From Prinia subflava (lineage: Eukaryota; Chordata; Aves; Passeriformes; Cisticolidae): a stretch of DNA of 64,000 bases. The notes below the pieces were generated by a model that did not search any database, was not told where the DNA came from, and worked only from the letters and a program-made list of their open reading frames with translations. The stretch is taken from assembly GCF_021018805.1 (NCBI RefSeq), contig NC_086248.1:25366922-25430921 (forward strand), read 5' to 3'. Of the stretch, positions 38,565 through 50,700 are shown piece after piece (positions within the stretch are counted from its first letter, which is position 1; every line of letters begins with the position of its first letter). A program made the position numbers and the translations under genes.

Positions 38565-38586
38565 TTTTTTTTTTTTTTTTTTTTTT
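38565..38586. repeat. Poly(T) run
   Basis: Twenty-two T residues, the longest homopolymer in the window. It could be the poly(A) of a minus-strand retroposed copy, but the sequence that would be its body (38587 onward) is not recognised. Confidence 0.95.
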
Positions 38587-41376
38587 AAGGAAAAGTCACT
38601 AAAAGAACTGGTGTTTTTCTTCTTTTTATTGTAGCCAAGTAGCAACTGGGAAACAAGAACGTATAGCCACTTCAGAAATACACCCATGAGTCCCAAATCC
38701 ATAGTGAATCAGAACAATGACATTTCCCTATGAGAGAAATGTCTTAAAACAACTGATGAGACAAAATTATATCTAGACTGTAAGAACTTGCCATAATGTG
38801 TCTTCAGTAAGAACTGTTGTTGCAGTGCAGTTGAAGCCTTGGCTTAAAGGCTTTCCTTTCATTTAGCAGTGAAAAGCTTACCAGGCTCTCTAGGTGAATC
38901 ATTTTCTTCACAAAACAAAACAGCAATGAGACATATTTTCAAAAAGGTTAAAAAGAAAATAGCATTAAGCCTGTTAAGTTTTTGTGATAAATGCTTAATT
39001 GTGAAGATTTTTGTAAAACGTTTTATAATCTAACTGAATGCATAGGAAGATCCTAATTCTAAACAAATAAGACTCTTGAATGTTAAGTATTTACAATTCT
39101 TAAAACCAATTAGTAGTCAACAGAAATAAGACAACCAAATATGAAGAAAAGGTAAGTAGGAGGCTTTGTACCACTATCATCCCACATGGCAATGCTGGAT
39201 TACAGTTCCTCAAGGACTGTTTAGTCCTAGAAAGGTTTTCACAGTAGCAGAACACATATTATTAGTTACAAGTTTATTTGAAACTTAGCTCAGTTGATGG
39301 AACTTATGATCCCAAATTGACTTTGTTGTTGTTGTTTTGTTTTTAAGAAAAATAAATGTCTATAGGATCTCCTTGTCCAAAATTACCATGGTGACAAAAC
39401 AGATCTCTGAGTATAAAAGCGTATCTGTATCAACCAAGCAAACAGATTACATGTCAGCATTGAATTTCTATTCTAGGCTGACACCATGGGAATGAGTTAA
39501 TATATTTATATATACACTTTGACTGCTCTAAGTGTAGCAGACACGGCAAACTATGCATGCTTGGCCTGTGGGATCCTTAGCACTGCAGAAGGCAGAAGAT
39601 ATTAGCAATGCTTATTAAAATCTGCTGGAATACAGAAATATAATAAAATCCATTCATAACTGTACCCAAAAAGAGAAGGTGGCTTAGAATACTTTATTTC
39701 CTTTTATTTCTCATGTTGGAGATGAAGATAAAGTAAAAATATCCATAGAGTCACATATTTTAACCTTGAATTGGTGTCCATCAGAAATGAAATTTTAGTA
39801 CATAATTCAGAGCATACCCACCCACTCTCCTGCTAAATGTTGGTGTGGGGATAGCTGTTCTCTTATTTTGTGCTACTTTCAAAGAGAAGGTTTTTGAGCT
39901 TGTTATATTTGGCTGAATATGTAAGTGGTTTTGGAACCATGGAGAAAGGAGTAGAAAAACAAACTCAGTGCCAGAGAAACTGTTTAACTGGGCCCTCATC
40001 TTGTGATTTCAGCTTCTCATTCTTGCTCTTTTCAAACAGACTCCTTTATCCTTCTGCCTAGACTTGCCTGAACATCACTTCTTAGTGTCATTGATTTTCA
40101 TCATTTGGCTAAGAGTTGGCTGGTAATTGCAGAATGTTGATAATTATGTCCTAGTCCCAGGAGTAGCTTAAAAAAGTGGAGATGTAGAAGTTTCTGTTTT
40201 TCTTCTCTTTTTTCTTTCTGCTGACAACTTTCTAAACTAAGTATGTCCACCCCTAGAGGGAATATTTCTCAAAAAATATAATATAGATAATTCATCAAGT
40301 TGAAATAGAATAGCATAATAAAACTAGGCGAAGAATATTCTGTAATAGAATGCAGGAAAAGCAGTGACATGGTGACATTATTCATATAGACAAGCACTAG
40401 TGAGATGGAAGTTTAAAAAGCTGCCTCTTGCTGCAGGCATGATTTAGTTTGCTGTTCAGTATAGTTTTCCAGTGGTTTTGTTGTTGTTGCTGAAGAACAA
40501 TAACAAAAATAGTCATTAGGATCATGGGATAAAAAGAAATCTTGGTTTTTGTCCTCTCTGAGAGACTCATACGCCTCACCTGGAACAGGATCTGTCTGGC
40601 TCTGTACCCAACAAGCTGTCTCTGCTGGACTGTGTTTTATTTTAGCAGTGGTGGGTTCCTGCAAAGGTGTCTGTGCATGTGTGTAGGCTGCAGTGACTTT
40701 AGAAAAACAAAAATAGTTTTTTATTACTTCAGGTGTCTAGGTTCTGACTTTTAGTTTGGCACTTGAAATCCTGACTGTTGTCCTCTCAGTCCCTTATTTT
40801 CTAGCAATTAGCTTCAAGTTCCTTTATTGGGTTTTTTTTTTCAATATACAGTCTAGTATTTCTCCCAAAAGAGATATTTTCCATTTTCTTTTGCCATTTT
40901 CATTCTCTCCATGTGACAAATGTGGTAGGATCCAATGGGTGAAGTCGTTATCCTCTTTCCCCATCCCTTGCTCAACCTCCTACATTTGCATCTCCTACAT
41001 TTGCACAAAGCACAGCTGTAGATGCTTATGAAGACCAGACAGCCTACCTCTTGCTCTGTTCATCCTTTCATCTTTTCATCCATTTCATCCTTGTTTATCT
41101 CCAGGATAAATGATGACAGAAGACCTCTGATACCTCTTATTGCATTTATTCCCCCTCTCATGTCCTCAGAATCATATTTGAGGACAGAGTATTACGACTG
41201 GGCATGCTTGAAAGTTCATATTTAAGCCATTTTAGAAACCACTGTGTTTGAATTTTCCTGCATCTGCTACCAATAGTATTCTTTCACCTTCTTTTAACTT
41301 CTTCATTTTGGTAAGAAAGTAGGAAGTTTTTCTCTTCCAAGTCTGAAGGGCTTCACCTCCTTTTCTATGTTTTTGA

Positions 41377-41415
41377 TTTTTTTTTTAATATATATATATA
41401 TAGAGAGAGAGAGAA
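41377..41415. repeat. Compound T10-(TA)n-(GA)n simple repeat
   Basis: A T run passes into TA dinucleotides (about 41388-41402) and then GA dinucleotides (about 41403-41415). Confidence 0.92.
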
Positions 41416-42214
41416 GGAGGTAAAAGAGAACCAGAAAACAACACTTTAAAGTCTTGAGTGCCCTCTCCAGCCCCCCAAAGAATCTGAGAGGCCAGAGAGA
41501 AAGCTGTGCAATATCTGTGGAGATTTGTTTTCCATTTGATCAAGCTAAGATCAGTCAGGGCAAGCAAAAGGTGTTTGAGAAGTAACTCAAAATTGAAACC
41601 ATGCTTTTATGTGAGCTTTATTTTTTTCTGTGAGGATTTATTTTATTTATTATTATGAAGGACCAATAGTGCTGTCAACTATGGACTATTAGATCTTATG
41701 CAACAATGGGCAAAGTTATATAGGATCAGGCAGGGCATGGTGAGGATTTTTCTGGTTGCATTTTATCTTCATAAATTCATAGCATCAGCTTTCTGTGGCT
41801 GGCTTGAACAATGAGGGCTCACAGTTTCCATTGTATTCGTCCCAGTAGAAGAGCAGTCTACCACTTCAGTATCCTTCTGCTTCCCAATTCACAGTTTCAA
41901 ATGAAAGTTTCTGATAAACTCCGTGATCTCTACTGGTTGTATTTTCTTTACTGGAATTCAACATCAATGATTCATCAACTTTAGTTCTGTTTAGTTATGG
42001 GAAATCAAAATTGGCTCCAGGTTCAATGTGATAACATTTCACTGCTTGGAAACAATGCAATTTGATCAATATCATGTTAAAGGAACTTGCCCTGATACAG
42101 TAGACTGGCTTCTACTGGTTTTACTGGAGATCTGAAAACCAGAAAAGTTCAAACATAATATGTATAGAATCTGGTCACAGAACTGTGTCAGTATACAGTG
42201 GCATACTATGTGTT

Positions 42215-43053
42215 ATGGCCAGATAATGAAAAGTAAAAACAGATCTAAAAGAAATCTTCCCCCCTGCCTCCTTCCTAGCTCTATCTCCTCCCACAGTGGT
42301 GTAGGGAGACAGAAAATAGGGGACAAAACCCCAGTTCATCACAGGTTGTTTCTGCTGCTACTGCTGCTCAGGGAGTCTTTTCCCTGCTCCATTGTGGGGT
42401 GCCTCCCATGGGAGACAGTCCTCCATGAACTTCTCCAATGTGAGTCCATCCCACAAGGGACAGCTCTCCACAAAATGCTGCAGAGTGGGTCACTCTTCCA
42501 TGGGGTGCAGTCCTTCAAGGACAGGCTGCTCCAGTGTGGGCCCCACACAGAGTCACAAGCCCTAGCAGGAAACCTTCTCCAGCATGGACATCCCACAGGT
42601 TCACTGCCTCCTTTCAGGCATCCACCTATTCCAGCATAGGGCTTCTCCAAGAGCTGGAGGTGGATCTCTGCATCCCCTGGCCCTCCCTGGGCTGCAGCTG
42701 CCTCACCATGGTCTCACCACGGGCTGCAGGGGAATCTCAGCTCTGACACCTGGAGCACCTCCTGCCCCTCCTTCTGCACTGACCTTGGAGCTTGCAGAGC
42801 TGTTCCTCTCACATGTTTTCACTCTTTTTCTCAGGCCACAATTACATCTGTGCAATCACTTTTTTCTTCTTCTTAAATATCACAGAGGCCTTACCACTAT
42901 TTCTGATTGGCCCAGCCTTGGCCAGCAGTGTTTCCAGCTTGGAACAACCTGGTCTTGACTTTGCTGCACATGAAGAAAACCTCTGTCAGCTTCTCACAGA
43001 AGTCACTCCTGTAACCCCCCGACACCAAAACCAGGCCACACAAACCCAATGCA
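42215..43053 (-). mobile_element. Endogenous retrovirus LTR, 5' part, inverted
   Basis: The minus strand begins TGCATTGGGTTTGTG at 43053, matching, from memory, the 5' end of an abundant songbird LTR family that normally starts TGTATTGGG. Further plus-strand landmarks are 'cttctcacagaagtcactcc', 'cagaggccttaccactattt', 'gcacctcctgcccctccttc', the repeated 'ctccagcatgg/ctccagtgtgg' units between about 42430 and 42640, and 'ccatggggtgcagtccttca'. The internal block of variant ~40-60 bp units is typical of the family. Similarity fades near 42215, so the LTR's 3' portion is missing. No internal retroviral coding sequence adjoins it. The 159- and 124-codon frames on the plus strand are LTR artefacts. 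The family is the same as the fragment at 5810-5994. Confidence 0.8.
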
Positions 43054-44694
43054 ATTGCTAATCTCAGCTCAGTCCCTCTCTGTTATAAAGATAACACAAA
43101 AATAACAATTATGGAAGAAGAAAGGCAGAAAATGCACCAGATGCTCATGGTGTGGTAGAAAGAGACAGGAACAACCTCATACTTTTCCTTTAGAATATGG
43201 GGTTCTGGAAATACTTGGTGTGCTGGTGAGGGAGGAGCACATTCATCCTTTTTGTGTGGAGGAGACCCTTGAGTTTACTGGAGGAAAGGAAGGAAAGCCA
43301 GATGCTTGAACAGGCTCTGGACTTAGTGTACTACAAATATCCTGTTTTTCTTGTCACAGAACTTATTCCAATCCCAAAATGTTGTTTTTTTCTGCCCTAA
43401 CAAGCAGGCTAGGAGTTAAGTATTGTCACAGTGAATGCTGCTATTTCTGTACTGTGTGTTAGCTGGGAAAACCTTAGCCCAATGTCCATTATATTACACA
43501 GCTCCCCAGGAGCAGTCATTTCAACATGACCACGAGATTGACCAAACTTCTTCTTGCTGGCAGTGCTCCCCTGGGACAAAGCTGTTGTTGTGTTTTATGG
43601 AGTGTATCATAGGTCTCCTCCTCCCTGTCTCCCCACTCTACTTGTACCCAAAGTGCTTTGCAGAAATGAACTTACGGGGCTTCTAGATGTTTCTGCATAC
43701 ACGGAGCATCTTCCACAGAGTCCTGTTTCTGTGAAGGGAGCAGAAACAGGCTAAAATTATGTTGTTTTAATCTATAACAGTAATCAGAAATTAATCATGA
43801 TACCATTGTATGGTGATAAAATTCTATGGGGAGATAGGTTACAGATGCTGTCCTCTATTTAGCCCATAGTTTCTTTTCTTTCAAAGGAAGTAATTGCTTC
43901 ATGTGGACTTACAAGGTTAGGGAATGGCCTAATGATGCTGTAAACTAGAAGGCATCCATGCCTGTAAAATATTATTCTGTTTCTCAGACATTTGCAAACA
44001 TTAAATGGTAACCTCTCAGGATGACCCTTTGAGATGCTTTCATCTGTGTTTGAAAGAGTGGGAAACAGATAAAAAATTATGAAAGGACGAGGAAAGTCAG
44101 AGAGTGAAATTTGTGAAGTCATGTACATCCCTGCTCTACCTCTCTAAGTCAATGACCTTTCCTATGTCCTTCAAAGCAATCCCTAGTAGTTTTACTTGTA
44201 TCTTTAATGCTTCATTCAATATGGTATAAGACCATGAATAATGAAGTTTACACTATACAGCAAGGGTAGCCATTGATTTACACAAGATATGTCTCATTTA
44301 TTAATCTGTAAATACTATGCAAATATATGCATGACAAGAAATTAAATCAATGGTTTTCACTTCCCTTTTCAGTTTGCATGCTTTCATGAGTATAAATTTG
44401 ACATTAATATTAGTTTACAGGAATGTACTTGCTGAGAAAGTAATGATTTACACTGGTGTGCAAATTGCTTGTATGAGTGGAGAGTTTTTGAAAACAGTGT
44501 CTGTAACCTGGACCTGCTGTCCTGTGAGTGCAAATTTATGGATGACCTTAGATCCATTCATTATATGGATTTTTAAAGTATAATAAGGGAAAGGGAAAAC
44601 TCAATTCTTAAGATCTTGTGGAGGGTCTCTATCTGAAAGGTAGAAGTATTAAACGTTAGGGTTGGGTAGAAAACGTGCAAAAAAGACATGGGAG
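43054..44694. other. Unique DNA between two transposon remains
   Basis: No feature was recognised. The block at about 43435-43690 is somewhat GC-richer and open in two frames but matches nothing known. Confidence 0.5.
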
Positions 44695-45552
44695 AAAAAG
44701 AGAATTTGTGACCTTTGGAAGAAGAGGCTGGAAACTCAGGAGAACTATAAGGTTATCATGAGGTTATGCAGGAAGAAAAATAAAAGAGTCAAAGCCCAAC
44801 TAGAACTTAATCTGGTTGTAAAAGACAATAACTAATGTCTTATTAATAAATAATAAATACATCAGCAACAGAAGGAGCACTAAGGAGTATCTCTGTCTTT
44901 GATTGCATGGGGGAAGAAACACAGTGACAAGGGATGAGAAAAAGGCTGGGATACTTAATGCCTTCTTTGCCTTAGTCTTTAACAGTAAGAGCTGGATACC
45001 AGGCCTCTGAGCTGGAAGACAGGTATGGGGAGCAGAAGGAAGCCCCCCTGATCCAAGAGGAGATGGTCAGTGCCCTTCTACACCACCTAAACACACAGAA
45101 GTCTGTGCGGCTGGATGGCATCCACATAAAGGTACTGAGGAAGCTGACAGAAGTTCTCAGCCACTTTCCATCATTTACCAGCAACCCTGGTTAACTGAAG
45201 AGTTCCAAGTAACTGAAGGTTAGACACTGTGACACTCATCCATAAGGTGTGTTGGAAGAAGCACCCAATGAACTACAGACCTGTGAGCTTGATCTTGATG
45301 GTGGGGATCATTTTGAGTGCTGTCATGTGGCGTGTACAGGACAACCAGGGGATCAGCAACAGCCAGCATGTGTTCATGAAAGACAGGTCCTTCTTCACTT
45401 ACTTCATCTCCTTCTGTGAGAAGATGACCTGCTTAGTGGATGAGGAAAAGGCTGTGGATGTTGCCTACCCAGACTTTAGTAAAGCCTTTAACACCGTTCT
45501 CCCAGGGCATTCTCCTGGAGAAACTCATGGCTGCTCATGACTTGGACTGTTG
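44695..45552 (+). pseudogene. CR1 LINE ORF2 (reverse transcriptase) fragment, degenerate
   Basis: An internal fragment of CR1 ORF2 in sense orientation, covering the linker after the endonuclease and the first reverse-transcriptase motifs. Nucleotide landmarks include 'aaagcccaactagaacttaa', 'gtacttaatgccttctttgc' (as 'atacttaatgcc...'), 'gagctggaagacaggtatgg' and 'caaccaggggatcagcaaca'. In one frame (45229-45540) the conserved RT words NYRPVSL, QHVFMKDRS and YPDFSKAFNTV are readable. In the last, the usual AFD is AFN. Upstream parts need other frames and contain stops, so it cannot encode a working enzyme. It ends abruptly near 45552, before the catalytic DD motif, so the 3' half is absent. 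CR1 normally truncates at the 5' end, so loss of the 3' end implies a later deletion or rearrangement. Confidence 0.9.
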
Positions 45553-47314
45553 GTGATGGGAGGCAAATCTCTACAAAGAATTCCAGAAAAAAAATATTTT
45601 GGGAGTTCTTCTTTGTTCTTTGCTGGATAGCTTTGTGCACTTCACTGTTTTCAGAATACCTGATAATTTCTTCATATAGAGTGGGAATCTGAGAATCAGT
45701 GGCCTTTGAGTAATAACTATTTTGGTGGTAATATTTATAGCTTTTACTTACTGATGTATTAGGGAACAGACATTTTCCATCTGAACATGTTTGAGTTTGA
45801 GCATGATCTGATACATATTTTTTGTGAGAAAACGAATGTATTTTTTAGGTTCTTGTATTTAATGGACTATCTGCTAGAGGAAGGCATTGGGTCATGATAG
45901 AAACACCATGAACAAATTAAAGATACTTGTTCTTAAGAAATGTATGGTTTTATTTCTGTAAGTTGATTTTTTTTTCTTTCATTTTAAAATCGGGCTTTCA
46001 GCTTAGCATCTTCAGATATCCTGAAACAAGATGAAAAATTATTGAACTGGAGATTGTGGTCTGAGCATTTTCTGCATTACCATGAGATGGAAATGGCATA
46101 AGAAAAAACCTGAAAAACACGTTTTTAAAGCACAGCTTTGAGGACTCCAGAGGCTCAGTTAAGCATTCGGCATGAACATCTGCAGGTTTGAATCTCAGAC
46201 TTCCCTAATGCAATGACCTCATTTCTCTACAAATTGGTCCCTGTACTCAGCTGGTTGTAGGTTAGTTAAAATCAACCTCTCTCTGCTAAGTCATACTTCA
46301 AAAATTCCTTTAGAAGTTTTCACACTGAATACATTTCCACCTGTCAGTTCACATGAACTCATCTGTATCTTCCAGGGACAAAAAAAGTCTGAACTAACCC
46401 TTGATGGAGTTTTATGACTCATTGAAGCCCCTAGCTATGTGAAACTGGCTTTAATTTCTAAAAATCAATAATACGTTTAAGCTCTGTGTGTCTCTGATAG
46501 TCTTACCCCAGTGAAAAAGAAAATTTACTCAGTATAACGGGTGAAAATAGATTTTCATTCAATTTTTGGCTGAAGTAGTGTTTCTGAATATAGCTCTGAT
46601 AAAAAAGCTCAGTTGTTGGGTTAAAGTGAAACCGTTGTGTAATACATTGCAGGCAGTTGAGCCTGCTGCAATGGAAGAGAAAGACAAAGCCCTTTTGGCA
46701 GGGTTTTCAAAATAAAAATTAAGACTTTCTGGAGGTGAATGACTTCCTGATGAGCTGATAATTCTATGAAATCTGTTTGTTTTAAATATTGCTGGTGATA
46801 TATGGAGCCCATTGTATGCCACAGTCATTTGATGGTGTGTGAATCACAACACAATTTCCTTCCCACTGCAAGCCTTTTTAGTCAGTCAGAGAAAAGAAAT
46901 AACAATTCATCCCTGAGCCTGTATTGTCCTGTTTAGACAACTTTGGAAAGCCACACAAGGTCCTGGATAATGCAGTTTGAATTATAGGTTTTCATAGCTC
47001 TTTTTCAGATGTTGTGAACTTCTCAAGCAAACCCAGTATTAAATAATTTAACATATCTATGTTATTGATATTCTACCATCCCTGCAACAAAAAATACAGC
47101 AAGAAACATATATATATTTATAAAAATGTAGACATGTGACATTTCAGAAGTCTTCATTTGCATTGTTAATTTCTCTGTAAAACATATCAGCACATTTTTG
47201 GTGTATGCAAAAATATGGGAATAGGAATAACAGCTATTTACTAGGAATATTAAAAAATACAAATGCAGTAGTACAAAAAACAAGCAAGCAAAGAAACAAA
47301 AGTCCTAGAAAACC
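45553..47314. other. Unique DNA, one possible SINE
   Basis: Apart from the weak tRNA-like segment at 46141-46225 nothing is recognised. Confidence 0.5.
46141..46225 (+). mobile_element. Possible tRNA-derived SINE fragment (weak)
   Basis: An A-box-like 'aggctcagttaagcattcgg' is followed about 25 bases later by a B-box-like 'ggtttgaatct' and then by 'atgcaatgacctc', an arrangement resembling the head and core of MIR-type SINEs in plus orientation. The match is short and the core poorly conserved. It is not a tRNA gene, as no cloverleaf with a complete acceptor stem was found. Confidence 0.3.
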
Positions 47315-47770
47315 CTGACAGAGTCACAGATACGACCTAACACCCTGCTGTCAGGGTGTTGGAAGCAGTCCAAATAAATCCTCCTGGAGTAATAGATGTT
47401 GTTCTGTGAAATAGAGATGATCCAGAGGTCTAGTGCTGGCAAGATGGGCCCAGTCTTCCTCTGAGAATTTAGTAGAAAACCAGCTGCATTAGTGTTTGGG
47501 ATGGCTGGTTTTATCTCAGTGAAAAGGCTTTGGCTCCTCCCACTGGGTGGAGCATCCCACATGGAATGAGGTGATGTTATCAGTCATGTGAGAGGCCTTA
47601 AATGGCCCATTCACAGGTGATGTCCCTGGGAGGAGGATGGGTGGAGGAAGAGATAAGAAGGCACTGCCTTATCTGGTGTTATCAGGTGTCCCATTAACAG
47701 AAGGCATCTGCCCTCTTTCCACCCCTAGAGTTACAAGAGATGAAGAACAATATCTCCCAACTCGTTTCAA
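47315..47770. mobile_element. Songbird LTR-like interspersed repeat, partial
   Basis: The sequence resembles, from memory, a repeat seen repeatedly in songbird genomic sequence and likely to be an ERV LTR. Landmarks are 'cctgacagagtcacagatac', 'caccctgctgtcagggtgtt' (containing a 9-bp stem, 47339-47360), 'ctcctcccactgggtggagc', 'gaggatgggtggaggaagag', 'ataagaaggcactgcc' and 'ccacccctagagttacaaga'. No terminal TG...CA could be assigned with confidence, so orientation and limits are open. It differs from the LTR family at 5.8 and 42-43 kb. Confidence 0.5.
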
Positions 47771-50700
47771 CAGATGAAAATAGAATACACATTTTGGTTA
47801 CATTTTTCAATCCAAGATAATATCAAAAAGAGTTTCTCAATTTGCCACATTTGTCAGTATTTACTTTTTAGTCTGTCAATAACTTTAGCACTTTCAATTG
47901 ATTTACCACTGATTCTTCATTACCAAAGGAATGATAAAAATAACATGAGCGCACTGTACAACCGAGTTGTGCTTCTCTGTAGAATCACCTCTGGACGTTC
48001 TGGAGGATCTGTACTTTTGGTAATTAGAACAAGAATAAGGCTAACAGAAAAATCTTGTGATACAACATAAAAGCATTACTTTTATGAGGTATTTTTTAGG
48101 ATATGTTTTAATTCTTCAGGCTAAGTGACATGAAGTAATTGAGGAAACAGAAAAAAATAACAAAAACAGAAAAAACAAAAAGACCAAAAAAACCCAGAAA
48201 AAAGTGAAGCTAAGCATTTTATTGTTGTTTTGTAAATTATGTTTGACTTTATCTAATCTCCAGATATCACAAAAAGAACAATGCTGCTGTAGCAAGAGAG
48301 AATAGTGTTTGCTATAGGGAAGATGATAAACAGTTTTGACTTGAGTCCTGTGAATATATGTTTGCATAGGAGTCATGGAAATTCAGAACCTTCTGGAAGA
48401 GTCAGAATATAAAGCTAGTTTGGAGCTGAGTTAATTTCATTACTCCATTAATCTTACTTCTGAGCTTGTTTAAATGAAGCAGACTTGCAAATGACTTTGA
48501 GTTCTGCAGGAAGATAATTTTAATTTTATGGTGCACTTTTACTCAGAAGTAGGCGTTTTGCAGCTGAAAGCATATGGTGCTGGAATTCTCCCTGTCTGTC
48601 ATGAGGCCTGGATGATGCCAGCATGCTGTCCTGCCTTCAAATGCTATGGCACTTTGTAGAGTTTCTGCCTATTAATAATGTACTTTCTTAGAGAAGAACT
48701 CAGTATAAGAACCAGATACTGTGAAAATCTGGTTACTGGATCCCAATAATGTTAATAACTACTTTGCAACAGTCACCAGTCTCTATCAGCCACCAATTCA
48801 CAAGAGCTTTAACAAAGATTAACCACCTTCTCAGGAGCCTCTGAAAGTGCACAATCAAGAGTGTTCACAAAATACCAAAGATAATTCCTTTATGATTCTA
48901 GCATTTACCTTGCAACAAACCAGCTAGAAAACAGAGCTGTGTCTTTCAAAAGCTTCAGACTTCCTGAGGTTCAAGGCTATGAAGGGTTTCAGCATCAATT
49001 CCCCACCCATTGCAATAAGTAGCAATTTTAATAATGAATATATTTTGTGGAGCCTTCAGGTCTGTTCATTCAATAACCTTTTTTTGCCTACTGGTTCAGT
49101 CATACATTTTACAGCAGCTAAAACCAAAACCAAACAAAAACGTTCCTCACAATCATGGCTTTGCAATAATATCAGACCTTTTCTTTTTTACTGAAATAGG
49201 AAACTGCGGGTATCTAGTATAGGAGGTGCTGTAGCTTACCCAGATATAGGGTTGCAAAGCAATTTTATTCTTGCTTATACTCTTTGTAAAAGCTGTGTTG
49301 GGTAGTTTGTTCTGCAGGTCTGTACACTGCTTCAGTCTCCCCTGGTCTATGTGACATTTACATGATATTGTGGCAAGTTTCTGCTATTCAGTTACTTCAA
49401 ATAAAATCAGAGGACCGAGATTCATTAAGCGCATCTGAATTAATAAAAACAATGTTTTATGGATACATTTAATCCTCCATTTGTCAATTAAGAATTCCAG
49501 ATTCTGTGGTATCTGTAGTGTAGCCAATTTAAACTTGTTCCTACAGAGAAAAATTTGTTTACTTCTTCAATGGGTATTTAATAATAGTAAACTGATTATA
49601 GAGTTATTTTCTCTCTTTTACAGTTAGCTAATCAAAACAGTAACCAAAGCTGCTCTTGCAGATCCTGCCATTCATGAGGTGAATTGATTTCACCTGTACC
49701 TTCGAGGTATTGAAGACAGTATGAATTTTTTATTATCTCTTCTGTGCCAGTAAAACCTTTCATTTATAGTTTTTTTTAGAAATGCTATAGTAAGAAAAAA
49801 ATCACTGAGACTATGATTTAACTGAAAACACTGCCTGTATATCCAATATCCTGTTGAAATAGCAACACCTATACCTTTACTTCACTCTTAGAGAACACAC
49901 ATCTGTCTATTACAATGTCTGGCAGATGGTATATTGAGAGTGTCATTAGTTATTTCAATTGCTGGTATCAGAATGACTCATATAATTATCTGGAAGCACA
50001 GAGCAATTCAGTGCTTATACTCAGCAGAAAGTATTTAAACACATGTTAAGTTTCAACAAAATCTGTGAATTCATCAGCTTCCTTTATGAATTAGAATCAT
50101 ATATGAAAGACTATCAGTGCCATTTTGTGGGTTTAACTTCCATTATTTAAACAGTTCTTATTTATTTTGTCTTGAAAACAACTCCAAATGCAAATACACT
50201 TTGTAGAAAATGTTAAAAAATCCTCTTTGCTCCTTACATGAGGATTCAGCCACAATGAAGAGTCATCTAGGTTCTGGGAGAGAATAATTTTTGTGCATTT
50301 TTCTCTGACTTCCATTCTCACTTTTTGTGCCTACTGAAACGGAGTTTGAGTAACAAAGACACCACACATAGCATTCCTGTCATTACTGCTCCTTTTAAAA
50401 CACACAAGATTAATTTATGACCATTTAACTACATACTTCTGTCTTTAATGATTTTAATTCATTTTGATTAAGAAAAACTGTGGTATCTTAGGCACTGTCG
50501 TATGGCTGCTGATGATAAGTGCTCCTGGTTTAATCACAGTTTTTAACTATTTAGTTGCTTTGCTGGTACTTCTTTGGAGTTTGTGGTGAAGTTTTTAGTT
50601 ACCAAGAAAACAAAGCTTTGGTAAAGAAAAATATTATGATACAAATATTGTCTTTAATGGGAAAGAAGTAAAACCATTTTGTAATTGTAGTAGCAAAACT

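Larger units (their letters stand above)
34486..42214. other. Unique DNA without a supported gene
   Basis: About 7.7 kb of AT-rich sequence containing homopolymer runs and two low-confidence exon candidates (36717-36845 minus, 38355-38444 plus). No transposon family was recognised. Confidence 0.5.

Noticed and set aside
38565..38800. Processed retrocopy on the minus strand suggested by the T22 run
   Set aside because: No gene-like sequence or target-site duplication could be seen next to the run.
42160..42958. Long plus-strand frames of 159 and 124 codons
   Set aside because: They lie almost entirely inside the inverted LTR. The GC-rich tandem units make the strand open by chance.
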